Shown here piece after piece: positions 34,109 to 42,290 of a stretch of DNA of 64,000 nucleotides; the stretch's first letter is position 1, and every line of letters starts with the position of its first letter. The stretch lies in contig NZ_JACHIN010000006.1 in assembly GCF_014203235.1 (NCBI RefSeq), positions 124,001 to 188,000 on the forward strand, written 5' to 3'. Origin of the DNA: Nonomuraea endophytica. GTDB taxonomy: Bacteria; Actinomycetota; Actinomycetes; Streptosporangiales; Streptosporangiaceae. The translations under genes were made by a program, and so were the position numbers. Under the pieces are notes generated by a model that searched no databases, had not been told where the DNA came from, and saw nothing but the letters and a program-made list of their open reading frames with translations.

Positions 34109-35475
34109 ACCATGGGGCCGGCCGCCTCCAGCGCCGCCTTCGACGCGTCGGTCAGCCACGGCTTGGTGCTGCTGCCGTCGGCGAGGTTCTCGTACAGGGC
34201 CAGGGTCGCGATGACGTAGCGGTGGTTGTGCTGGGTCCAGCCCCAGATGTACGCCGAGGACCAGCTGCCGCGGCCGTTCGCGCACAGGCCGGAGCCCGGA
34301 CCTTTGAGCGGGCACATGAAGCCCCAGTCCCGTGAGCCCGCCGGCAGCTTGTCGAACGTGCGCTTGGCGGTGCTCGAATCCTTGAACGGGATGACCCGGA
34401 TCACGACCATGATCCGGTTGTTCTTCGTCGAGTTCGCGCTGGCGTAGACGCCCGAGATCATCTCCTTGCAGCGCCCGCTGCGCAGCAACGTCCGCACCCG
34501 CCCTTCCTGGAACCAGGCGGGGCAGTCGTCCGAGCGGGTCCCCTTGAGGTTGTAGCGCACGCCCTTGCGGGTGGTGAAGGAGTCGGCCAGCAGCGCGCCG
34601 CTCGTGATCGGGGTCTGGTCGGTGTCCTCGTCGTCGAGCGTGGACGCGTCGAACGGCTCCTCGGTCGGGGTCGGCTCGGTCGTCGGCGAGTACGTCTCCG
34701 AGGGCTCCGGCGTCGCCGAGGCCGTGTCGGACGGCGTGGGCGTCGGCGTCTCCTGTGAGGCGGTGATCCCCTCCCGGACACCCGTCTTCACCAGCCGCTT
34801 GACCACGACGATCCCGCCGGCCACCAGGGCGATGACGAGGAACGTCGCGACCCCGCCGACCACCCAGCCCAGCCGGGACCCCGAGGCGCGGGCCCCGCCC
34901 TTGAGCTCCTCGATGAGCGTGAACAGGACCAGGAAGTTCGGGAGGTCGCGGACATACGTGGTGGTGAGGGGCCGCCACTGCTGCCGCACCTTGATCGAGG
35001 CGACGCCGTTCTCGACCCCGATCTCGCTGATCTCCGCCCACGGCACCACGCCGGTCGGGGTGAGCAACGCCTGCTGGGTCGCCGCCACCTCCCCGAACGC
35101 CACGGTGCTGCCCGCCTGCAACGCCGCCCGGGCCTGCGGCAGATGCGTCCGCAGGACCGCCCCGTGAATGGCGGGCCCCCACTGCTCCGGCCGTTCGAAC
35201 CCGTCGATCACCACGGGCGCCGAGACGCCGTCGCTCAGCGAGTACACGCTCCGGAACGGATCGATGACGTCCTTCAGCACCGTCATCGACTCCCACCGGA
35301 GCCCCTGAACCCGCCCATCCGGCAACCGCACGACCAGCCCGTGCTCGAAGAGGTGCAGCTCCCGATCCCAGGGAGTTCCCCCGTCAGCGGGCCCATAGAC
35401 CGCCTCAGGCCTACCAAGTCCATTTCGGGCGGCTATGTCCCTGATCTGATCATTCACGAGCCTATGATCTAACAT
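34090..35475 (-). CDS. membrane-anchored protein with cytoplasmic PH-like domain and extracellular domain
   Basis: 461 aa. Residues 1 to about 195 look cytoplasmic and beta-rich (ELHLFEHGLVVRLPDGRVQG), resembling DUF6585-like PH folds. One membrane helix follows at about 205-228. A Thr/Pro/Glu-rich linker (about 240-290) leads to an extracellular domain of about 165 residues with four Cys. No enzyme motif is seen. The layout suggests a surface sensor or envelope protein. The family assignment is tentative. Confidence 0.7.
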   Translation of the reverse strand: MLDHRLVNDQIRDIAARNGLGRPEAVYGPADGGTPWDRELHLFEHGLVVRLPDGRVQGLRWESMTVLKDVIDPFRSVYSLSDGVSAPVVIDGFERPEQWGPAIHGAVLRTHLPQARAALQAGSTVAFGEVAATQQALLTPTGVVPWAEISEIGVENGVASIKVRQQWRPLTTTYVRDLPNFLVLFTLIEELKGGARASGSRLGWVVGGVATFLVIALVAGGIVVVKRLVKTGVREGITASQETPTPTPSDTASATPEPSETYSPTTEPTPTEEPFDASTLDDEDTDQTPITSGALLADSFTTRKGVRYNLKGTRSDDCPAWFQEGRVRTLLRSGRCKEMISGVYASANSTKNNRIMVVIRVIPFKDSSTAKRTFDKLPAGSRDWGFMCPLKGPGSGLCANGRGSWSSAYIWGWTQHNHRYVIATLALYENLADGSSTKPWLTDASKAALEAAGPMVYHDTN

Positions 35476-35696
35476 TTCCAGTCAAATCGGGCCACAGACC
35501 CAAACTCCACCCTGTGATCTGCCTCCCGGCGCCAGGGCGGTTCCTTCATCCGGTGTGGTTCCCGGGCGGGTGTGATCTACGTCTCGGGTGGGTGAAGCGG
35601 TATTTGTGCGCTGACCACGACGGGCCCCGGCTGTGTACTGGTGCCGCCTTGAGCCGGTCGGTCTCAAGGGACGTCAACCAGGGGGGTTCTTTTCTC
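35476..35696. other. 221-bp gap between divergent genes
   Basis: This is the longest non-coding stretch in the window. It holds one inverted repeat, CCTTGAG (35647-35653) and CTCAAGG (35663-35669) around 9 bp, located 28 bp before the lectin-like gene. I see no RNA gene or convincing -35/-10 pair. Confidence 0.4.
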
Positions 35697-36230
35697 ATGT
35701 CCGCATCACACAACCTGCGCCGTTCCGTCGCGATGACGCTCGCCGCGGTGAGCCTGTCGGGGATCGGCGCGCTGGTCGCCTCTCCGGCGCACGCCGAGGT
35801 GTTCAAGGAGCTGGAGTACCGGGGGGACAGCGCCAGGACGGTGCTCACGGCCTCCGCCAACTTCAACGGGGCGGATGTCGTGCTGAGGAGCGACACGAAC
35901 AGCACCTTCGGCCAGTGGGCGCAGACATCCACCGTCTCGTCCGGCGGCGGGCAGCCCGCGTTCATCTACACCCTGCGGGCCAGCATCAACAGCGGCGCTC
36001 CGCTGTGCCTGACCGCCGCGGGCACGGTGAGCGTCACCGTGGCGGCCTGCGACAACAGCGACCGCCAGAAGTGGTTCCACCCGACCGCCGTGGTCGGCCC
36101 GGGTGGCACGCTGCCGACGAAGAACGTTCAGACGCTCCGGCACATCGGTCAGAGCCAGTCGCCCAGCGCGTCTCCGGTGACGCAGTTCGCGCAGATCGGG
36201 GTGCACTTCTGGGCCAAGCGCACCGTCTGA
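35697..36230 (+). CDS. secreted ricin-type lectin-like protein
   Basis: 177 aa from ATG 35697 (GGGGGG about 11 bases upstream). A Sec signal peptide ends at SPAHAEV (residue about 32). The mature part is beta-rich, with PLCLTAAG, VTVAACDNSDRQKWF and repeated Gly/Asn turns. The RQKW matches the QxW motif of ricin-type beta-trefoils, so carbohydrate binding is plausible. Its stop abuts the stop of the convergent regulator gene with no gap. Confidence 0.62.
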   Translation: MSASHNLRRSVAMTLAAVSLSGIGALVASPAHAEVFKELEYRGDSARTVLTASANFNGADVVLRSDTNSTFGQWAQTSTVSSGGGQPAFIYTLRASINSGAPLCLTAAGTVSVTVAACDNSDRQKWFHPTAVVGPGGTLPTKNVQTLRHIGQSQSPSASPVTQFAQIGVHFWAKRTV

Positions 36231-37160
36231 TCATCGGCCCCCGGCTTCCTGGCCGGGGGTCTCGATGAGGGTGGCGAAGCCGTCGAGGTGGCGGGCCAGG
36301 CCGTACTCGAACAGGCCGTCGGCGTCCGCCACCTCGTCGTCGGTCAGCGTGGCCAGCAGCGGGAAGCGTCCGGAACGCAGGAGTTCGTCGGCCCTTTTGC
36401 GCTGGGTGAGCCACCATCGGTCGAGGGTCACGCCGGTCTCCTGCTCGGCTTCGATCTCGTCGGCCATGGACAGCGCGACGGTGAGGACCAGCGTGTGCAG
36501 CGTCAGGGCCTCACGGATCCGAATCGACATGGGCAGGCCGAGCCCGTCCAGCGCGCGCAGGGTCCACTCGGTGTACGCCATCACGTTGGGCACCAGCATC
36601 GGACGGGTGAAGGAGACGGCCCGGGGCAGCCAGAGGTGCCGGCGGCAGAGCTCCCACTGCAGGCGGGAGATCAGTTCGAGCTTGGCCCGCCAGCCGTCCG
36701 GCCCCGGGTCGGGGAGCTCCTGTTCGCCGAAGACCTCGTCGGTCATCTGCGTCACCAGTTCGTCCTTGCTCGACACGTGCCGGTAGAGCGACATCGGGCC
36801 GACGCCGAGTTCGGCGGCGAGCCGTCGCATGGACACGGCGTCGAGGCCCTCCGCGTCGGCGATCGCGACGGCGGCGCGGAGGGTCTGTTTCCTGTCGAGC
36901 GCCTGCCGTGGCGCCGGTTGCCGCTTCGTGCCCGTGCGGCCGCTGACCACGGTGCCGGCGCCGACCTTCGTCTCGACCAGGCCGTCGTCGCGCAGGGTGG
37001 CCATCACTCTGGTGGCGGTGGCGACCGCGACGCCCCATCGCTGGGCGATCTCCCGGATGGACGGCACCCGGTCGCCGGGCCGCAGGCGGCCGTTGACGAT
37101 CCGGGCGCGGATCTCCGCCGCGATGTGCCGGTAGGGAGGTTCCGGACGCTGCGTCGCCAT
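36231..37160 (-). CDS. hybrid GntR-TetR transcriptional regulator
   Basis: 309 aa from ATG 37160. Residues about 5-75 are a GntR winged helix (YRHIAAEIRARIVNGRLRPG, SIREIAQRWGVAVATATRVM). Residues about 90-150 are a TetR helix-turn-helix (SMRRLAAELGVGPMSLYRHV), followed by a TetR C-terminal ligand domain. Two DNA-binding domains in one chain is unusual, though such fusions are known in actinobacteria. It is divergent from the GNAT-hydrolase pair; CTAGT-centred repeats lie between them. Confidence 0.85.
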   Translation of the reverse strand: MATQRPEPPYRHIAAEIRARIVNGRLRPGDRVPSIREIAQRWGVAVATATRVMATLRDDGLVETKVGAGTVVSGRTGTKRQPAPRQALDRKQTLRAAVAIADAEGLDAVSMRRLAAELGVGPMSLYRHVSSKDELVTQMTDEVFGEQELPDPGPDGWRAKLELISRLQWELCRRHLWLPRAVSFTRPMLVPNVMAYTEWTLRALDGLGLPMSIRIREALTLHTLVLTVALSMADEIEAEQETGVTLDRWWLTQRKRADELLRSGRFPLLATLTDDEVADADGLFEYGLARHLDGFATLIETPGQEAGGR

Positions 37161-37168
37161 GACGCTGG

Positions 37169-37205
37169 AGTGTACTAGTTCAATCGCCGCCGTCGCTAGT
37201 GCACT
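37169..37205. promoter_or_regulatory. inverted CTAGT elements beside the GntR-TetR gene
   Basis: AGTGTACTAG (37169-37178) and CTAGTGCACT (37196-37205) form an inverted repeat matching at 9 of 10 positions with a 17-bp spacer. Each half is itself close to a palindrome around CTAG. The element starts 9 bp upstream of the regulator ATG, so autoregulation is likely. Confidence 0.5.
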
Positions 37206-37264
37206 TTCGCCCGCTAAATCCTGGAAATATGCGCCTGTGGGTAGTGGGCAAATACCCTTCAAAC

Positions 37265-37840
37265 ATGACAGTCGATACACCGTACGCATCCATCCGGCGG
37301 GCGGACGAGGCGGAACGGCAGGCGGTGCTGGACGTCCTCACCGAGGCGTTCATGAACGACCCCCTGGTCCGCTGGCTCTACCCCGAAACGGGCCCGCGAG
37401 GCCCACTCCAGGCGCACTACTACCGCCACCTGCTCACCCACCCCACCGCCGAGGCGTACCTGGCCGGTGACAGCCAGGCCGCCGCCATCTGGCTGACGCT
37501 GCCCGCGGACCACACGCCCGACGAGGAGCCGGGCGGCGGCGAGCGGCTGCGGGCCCTCGGCGAAGCGCTGGCCCCACGGCACCCCAACGGCGAAAGGCAC
37601 CTCTACCTCCCCTGCATGGGAGTGGTCACCGGGCGGCAGGGCGCCGGACTCGGCTCGGCGATGCTCCGGCACCGGCTCGAACGAGCGGACGCCGACCGGC
37701 TTCCCGCGTACCTGGAGGCGAGTTCGCCCCGCAGTCGCGCCCTCTACCGGCGCCACGGCTTCGAGGATCTCGGCGAGCCGGTGCGCGTGGCCGGCAGCCC
37801 GCCGCTGTGGCCGATGTGGCGCCACCCCCACCCCAACTAA
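37265..37840 (+). CDS. GNAT family N-acetyltransferase
   Basis: 191 aa from ATG 37265. The acetyl-CoA loop is visible as GVVTGRQGAGLGSAML, and the C-terminal SPRSRALYRRHGFEDLG is the standard GNAT ending. No Shine-Dalgarno precedes the ATG; TACCCT ends 6 bases upstream, so it may be leaderless. The alpha/beta hydrolase gene follows after 14 bp, probably on the same transcript. The acceptor substrate is unknown. Confidence 0.85.
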   Translation: MTVDTPYASIRRADEAERQAVLDVLTEAFMNDPLVRWLYPETGPRGPLQAHYYRHLLTHPTAEAYLAGDSQAAAIWLTLPADHTPDEEPGGGERLRALGEALAPRHPNGERHLYLPCMGVVTGRQGAGLGSAMLRHRLERADADRLPAYLEASSPRSRALYRRHGFEDLGEPVRVAGSPPLWPMWRHPHPN

Positions 37841-37854
37841 GGAAGAGAACGACC

Positions 37855-38700
37855 ATGACCACCCTCGTCTTCATCCACGGCACCAACTCCTCGTCCTCCT
37901 GGGCCACCGGCCTGACCACCGAGCTCACCCTGCGCGGCCACCGGTGCGTGGCCATCGACCTGCCTGGACACGGGCAGGAGGCCTTCTACCCCCGCCCCTA
38001 CCAGGCCCCGCAGGACCTCCAGGCGCTGGCCGCGGAGCCGTCCCCGCTCGCCAAGATCACCATCGACGACTACGTCGAGCGCGTCGTGGACGTGGTACGC
38101 CGCGCCCGCCGCCACGGGCCGGTGGTCCTGGCCGGCATGAGCCAGGGCGGCGTCACCGTGAGCCGGGTCGGCAACGCCATCCCCGACCTGCTCGACCGGG
38201 TCGTCTACGTCGCCGCCTACTGCTGCGTGGACCTGCCGAACCTGACCGCCTACCTCGGAACACCGGAGAACAAGGACAGCCTGGTCCACAGGTTGAGCGC
38301 CGCCGTGGTCGCCGACCCCGCGGTGCTCGGGGTGACCAGGATCAACTGGCGCTCGGCCGACCCGGCGCTGTTTCAGGCCGTCAAGGAAACCCTGGCCGCC
38401 GACTTCACCGACGAAGGCGTGAGCCGGCTCCTCAACGCCCTCGAACCGGACGAGACGGCGAGCATCCCGCTGGCCGAGGCCCGGGGCGAGGCGCACACCT
38501 GGGGCCGCATCCCCCGGACGTACGTCCGCCTCACCCTCGACCGGCTGATCCCGCTCGCGCTGCAGGACCGGTTCATCGCCGAGGCCGACCGCCTCACGCC
38601 GGACAACCCGACCGACGTGCGCAGTGTCGCGGCGCCGCACGTCGGCCCGTTCGACCGGCCGGAGCTGGTGGAGATCTTCTCCGAGCTGGCCGGCGGCTGA
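37855..38700 (+). CDS. alpha/beta hydrolase (salicylate-esterase/HNL-like)
   Basis: 281 aa from ATG 37855 (GGAAGAG upstream). FIHGTNSSSSW is the oxyanion region, GMSQGG the nucleophile elbow with Ser near residue 99, and APHVGPF near the end supplies the His. The cap pattern resembles plant methyl-ester esterases and hydroxynitrile lyases, a group common in actinomycetes. Follows the GNAT gene and is probably controlled by the divergent GntR-TetR regulator. Confidence 0.82.
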   Translation: MTTLVFIHGTNSSSSWATGLTTELTLRGHRCVAIDLPGHGQEAFYPRPYQAPQDLQALAAEPSPLAKITIDDYVERVVDVVRRARRHGPVVLAGMSQGGVTVSRVGNAIPDLLDRVVYVAAYCCVDLPNLTAYLGTPENKDSLVHRLSAAVVADPAVLGVTRINWRSADPALFQAVKETLAADFTDEGVSRLLNALEPDETASIPLAEARGEAHTWGRIPRTYVRLTLDRLIPLALQDRFIAEADRLTPDNPTDVRSVAAPHVGPFDRPELVEIFSELAGG

Positions 38701-38702
38701 GT

Positions 38703-39566
38703 TCAGAGGTCGCGGCGGCGGAAGGACAGGGCGGCCAGGCCCAGGACGAGGACCACCCAGACGGCGGTCCACGTCAGGTACGCCGGAGTCAGCGGGGCGT
38801 TGCTCAGAAACGGGAAGCCGCCCTCCAGCGCCGGTCCGCCGAAGCGGGCCAGCACGATCGGGTCCTGGAAGGCGTTCATGGCCCCGCGCCACAACCCGTC
38901 CGTCGGCAGCAGGATCTGGGAGACCGTGCCGATCCTGGCCACCCCCTCGTTGCCGAGGGCCAGCCCGACGCCGCCGACCACGCCCGCGATCCAGGTGGCG
39001 CCGAACAGACCCACGGCCATGATGCCCGAGGCCATCGGCGACACGGCCGTGGACAGCAGCAGACCGAGCGTGAGCAGCACCGTCGTCTGGGCCGCGAGCA
39101 GCGCCAGGCCGGTCACCGGGTGCGGCGGCCAGTAGCCCACGATGAACCGGACGATGAGGAACTGGGCCAGCCCCGCCACGACCACGAAACCACTGCCGAA
39201 CACGACCAGGCCCAGCCACTTGCCCAGCAGCACCGCCCAGCGGTGCACCGGGCGGGCCAGCACCGCCAGCGCGATGCCCGACTCGATCTCGCCGGCCAGA
39301 GTGGGGCCAGCGAGGAAGGCGGTGCCGAGCGCGGCGATCAGGCTCAGGCCGAACATGACCAGGTTGAGCATCTGGGAGGCCACCAGCTTGGCCTCCCCGG
39401 TGGTCATCACGCCGCCGTCGAACTCGATCGTGATCATCATGGAGAATCCCCACGCGCTGAGCCCCAGCAGCACGACGGTCAGCAGGGCCAGCGCACGCAG
39501 CACCTTGCGCCGGGCCGACTCCTTGATGGTGAGAGCCGCGATGGTGAGCACGATCCCGGCGTTCAT
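38703..39566 (-). CDS. ABC-2 type transporter permease
   Basis: 287 aa with six membrane segments. The pattern KESARRKVLRALALL at the start and GEIESGIALAVLARPVHRW in the middle is that of ABC-2 permeases that work with NatA-like ATPases. It starts in a 4-bp overlap with the ATPase gene and is the last gene of the sigma/anti-sigma/ABC operon. The exported compound is unknown. Confidence 0.87.
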   Translation of the reverse strand: MNAGIVLTIAALTIKESARRKVLRALALLTVVLLGLSAWGFSMMITIEFDGGVMTTGEAKLVASQMLNLVMFGLSLIAALGTAFLAGPTLAGEIESGIALAVLARPVHRWAVLLGKWLGLVVFGSGFVVVAGLAQFLIVRFIVGYWPPHPVTGLALLAAQTTVLLTLGLLLSTAVSPMASGIMAVGLFGATWIAGVVGGVGLALGNEGVARIGTVSQILLPTDGLWRGAMNAFQDPIVLARFGGPALEGGFPFLSNAPLTPAYLTWTAVWVVLVLGLAALSFRRRDL

Positions 39567-40525
39567 CGGCTTTCCTCCGCCTGGTCGGCGCGGACGATGT
39601 CGAGGAGGCGTTCTTCGAGGGTGACCCGGCCGGGTTCGACCGCGTGCACCCGCACCCCGAGGACGACCAGGTCGGCGACGAGGTCCGGCACGGTGGCCGG
39701 GTCCTGTTGAGCGGGCAGTTCGACGGTGTACGCCTCGCCGGTGCGGCGTACGCGGCCGGCGGCGGCCAGCCGTACCTCTGCTTCGGGGGTCACCCCGTCG
39801 AGACGCAGCCGCAGCTCGCGGCCGCCGAGCAGCTCGGTGAGGGTGCCTGAGGCGGCGACCCGGCCCTTGTCGAGGATGACGGCGCGGTCGCACACGCGCT
39901 CGACCTCGCCGATGAGGTGGGAGTTGAGCAGGACGGCGACCTGGCGGGCCTTCAGCGACAGCAGCAGGTCGCGGACGTCGGCGCGGCCGATGGGGTCGAG
40001 GGCGCTGGTCGGCTCGTCGAGCACGATCAGCTCGGGGCGGGCCACCAGCGCGACCGCCAGGCCGAGACGCTGCTGCATGCCCTTGGAGAAGCCGCCCACC
40101 CGATCCCCGGCGCGGTCGGCGAGACCGACGGTCGCCAGGCACTCGCGCCGATCCCGGTCGGGGACGATGACGCCGGCCAGGCGCACGTGCAGGTCCAGCA
40201 CCTCGGCGGCGGTGAGCCACGGCTGGTAGCGGAACAGTTCCGGCAGGTAGCCGACGCGGGCGCGGGCCTGCGGGTCCCGGGCCGGCCGGCCGAGCAGAAG
40301 CACCTCCCCCGCGTCCGGCCGGACCAGGCCGAGCAGCATCTTGATCACGGTGGTCTTGCCCGCTCCGTTCGGGCCGAGCAGCCCCACCACCTCGCCGCGG
40401 CCGACCGCGAGGGAGACGCCGTCGACGGCGACCCGGCGCCGGTAACGCTTGCGCAGGCCCGAGCCCCATGCGGCCGAAGCGGGCGGCAGCTCGGTGAGCA
40501 GCCGGGTCGCGGTGTCGTCGATCAT
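39563..40525 (-). CDS. ABC transporter ATP-binding protein
   Basis: 320 aa. Walker A is GLLGPNGAGKTT, the signature FSKGMQQRL, Walker B VLDEPTSALDP, and the switch His lies in NSHLIGEVE. The C-terminal 90 residues are the usual DrrA-like extension. It overlaps the anti-sigma gene upstream and the permease gene downstream by 4 bp each, so expression is tightly coupled to the sigma system. Confidence 0.9.
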   Translation of the reverse strand: MIDDTATRLLTELPPASAAWGSGLRKRYRRRVAVDGVSLAVGRGEVVGLLGPNGAGKTTVIKMLLGLVRPDAGEVLLLGRPARDPQARARVGYLPELFRYQPWLTAAEVLDLHVRLAGVIVPDRDRRECLATVGLADRAGDRVGGFSKGMQQRLGLAVALVARPELIVLDEPTSALDPIGRADVRDLLLSLKARQVAVLLNSHLIGEVERVCDRAVILDKGRVAASGTLTELLGGRELRLRLDGVTPEAEVRLAAAGRVRRTGEAYTVELPAQQDPATVPDLVADLVVLGVRVHAVEPGRVTLEERLLDIVRADQAEESR

Positions 40526-41610
40526 CGTTCCACCTTCAGTTCGCGGGCCACCGACAACACCTCGTCGGCGCTCAGGGAGCCGGCCACCACGGTGAGGACG
40601 CCGCGGTCCATCCAGATCACGGCCGCCATCGTGCCGTCGCGCGGGACGAGCAGGGTCGCCGGTACGCCACCGACGTCGGTGGCCGAGCTCGTCACCTTCT
40701 CGATGGTCGTGAACAGGGGCAGCGTCGTGCCGTCACCGGAGAAGGCGCGCAGTTGCGAGGCCACATTCTCCGGCAGCACGCCCAGCGACAGCAGATAGTC
40801 GCGGGCCGTCCGGAACGGCACGCCGGAGGACTCCGCCGTGGGCGGCACCGCCCGCGCCACGATCAGGGCGGGCATCGGCCGGCCCGCCGACCAGGCCGCG
40901 GCCACGGCGGGCCCGGCGGCCAGGCGGAACCGGCTGCCGTCCAGGCCGGGGAGCGTGGGCGGGAGCGTCTTGCCCGCCGAGGCCACGGTGCCGGCCGTCT
41001 TCTCGGCCGAGAACGTCAGCGTCGCGCTCACCCGGCCGACGACGTGGAAGGTGGGCCGACCGGTGACGCCGCGCGGCAGCGTGTTCACCTGCGGGACGGA
41101 CAGGCCGGTGGCCTTCTTCGCGGCGGCGGCGTCGGCGACCTGGCGCAGGTCGATCCTTTCGGTGACCTCCATGTCGCCGAGGTCGGACAGGTCGGGCATC
41201 TGCACCAGGTCGGCGCGCGGGGCGACGACCGGGGTGATCTGCTCGGCGCGGAAGATCGGCAGCCACTCGGCGGCGGCCGCGGCGGTGACCCCGCTCACCA
41301 GGACGGCCGCCCCGACGACGGCGGCCACCGGGCTGCGCAACGCCTTCCACCGGCGACGACCAGGACCAGCCGGAACCGTGACCTGGGACCCCTCGGCGAC
41401 GAGCGCACCAGACAGCCGCCGCCAGCCCGCGTCGACATCCACGTCCGGCGTGCCGTCCAGCGCCGCGCCCACGAGCGCCGCGTCCTGCTGGACGACGGCC
41501 AGACCGGACCGGCAATAGGGGCAGCCCGCGACGTGCTCGCGGTCGGCGTCGGCGATCGCGGCGGGCTCGTCGAGGAGCCGGCGCAGCGTGCCGTCAGTCG
41601 GATGACGCAT
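40522..41610 (-). CDS. anti-sigma factor with zinc-binding motif and large extracytoplasmic domain
   Basis: 362 aa. HVAGCPYC near residues 26-33 is the HxxxCxxC zinc motif of ZAS anti-sigma factors. A membrane helix lies near residues 92-112, and about 240 residues follow outside the membrane. The outer domain is rich in Val/Thr and has no clear enzyme motif, so it probably senses an envelope condition. The start overlaps the sigma gene by 17 bp, which favours stoichiometric synthesis. Confidence 0.83.
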   Translation of the reverse strand: MRHPTDGTLRRLLDEPAAIADADREHVAGCPYCRSGLAVVQQDAALVGAALDGTPDVDVDAGWRRLSGALVAEGSQVTVPAGPGRRRWKALRSPVAAVVGAAVLVSGVTAAAAAEWLPIFRAEQITPVVAPRADLVQMPDLSDLGDMEVTERIDLRQVADAAAAKKATGLSVPQVNTLPRGVTGRPTFHVVGRVSATLTFSAEKTAGTVASAGKTLPPTLPGLDGSRFRLAAGPAVAAAWSAGRPMPALIVARAVPPTAESSGVPFRTARDYLLSLGVLPENVASQLRAFSGDGTTLPLFTTIEKVTSSATDVGGVPATLLVPRDGTMAAVIWMDRGVLTVVAGSLSADEVLSVARELKVER

Positions 41611-42142
41611 GACGGTTCAACTCCTTCCGCAGAGCGGACTCGGCGCGGCGCACCGTGGTGCCCACGCTGCCCGGGGACAGGTCGAGAACGGCGGCGACCT
41701 CGGCGTAGCTGAGGCCGCTGTGGCGCAGGACGAGCGCGACGGCCTGCCTGTGGGGCAGCCTCGCCAGCGCCTCCCGCACCCGGCGGCGCTCCTCGCGGGT
41801 GACGACCGCGTCGGCGACGTCCGGGCTCACGACCTCACCGCCTCCGGCGGCCGCCTCGTGCGAAACCGTCGCCGCGCGGGTGGCGGCCTCCTCGCGCGAG
41901 GCGCGGCGGCGGCCGGTGCGCAGGTGGTTCAGCGCGGTGTGCGCGGCGGCCACCGACAACCAGCCCAGCGCCTCCCCCGCCGGCACCGTGGAGCGCCCGA
42001 ACGTCAGGAACACCTCCTGGGCCACGTCCTCCGCCTCGTCCCGGGAGCCGAGCACCCTGGCGGCGACCGCGACGACGCGCGGATAGGCCGTGCGGAAGAC
42101 CTGCTCGAGATCGGCCCGGACGCCCGGGGGGCTCGACACCAC
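41594..42142 (-). CDS. ECF-type RNA polymerase sigma factor
   Basis: 182 aa from GTG 42142, which has GGAAGGA seven bases upstream; longer in-frame starts lack one. Region 2 contains AYPRVVAVAARVLGSRDEAEDVAQEVF-like sequence (about 14-40), and region 4 has LSYAEVAAVLDLSPGSVGTTV near the C-terminus. It is the first gene of an operon with its anti-sigma factor and an ABC exporter, a layout typical of envelope-stress or antibiotic-export responses. No clear autoregulated ECF promoter was found upstream. Confidence 0.88.
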   Translation of the reverse strand: MVSSPPGVRADLEQVFRTAYPRVVAVAARVLGSRDEAEDVAQEVFLTFGRSTVPAGEALGWLSVAAAHTALNHLRTGRRRASREEAATRAATVSHEAAAGGGEVVSPDVADAVVTREERRRVREALARLPHRQAVALVLRHSGLSYAEVAAVLDLSPGSVGTTVRRAESALRKELNRHASSD

Positions 42143-42256
42143 CGCGCTGTCCTTCCACTCGGCCCGCCTGGCCACCACGGCCGATGCGCTCCTACGATGC
42201 CTCACTACGTTCACATCTGTAGAGCACCGCCGACGCCTCGCGTGTGACACCGGGCG

Positions 42257-42284
42257 TTGCCGCGACGGTTCGAGTGGGTAGAGG
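42257..42284 (+). promoter_or_regulatory. promoter of the geranylgeranyl-reductase-like gene
   Basis: TTGCCG (42257-42262) and TAGAGG (42279-42284) are spaced by 16 bp. The predicted transcript begins at about the GTG at 42291, so the mRNA is probably leaderless. Confidence 0.45.
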
Positions 42285-42290
42285 CGCTAC

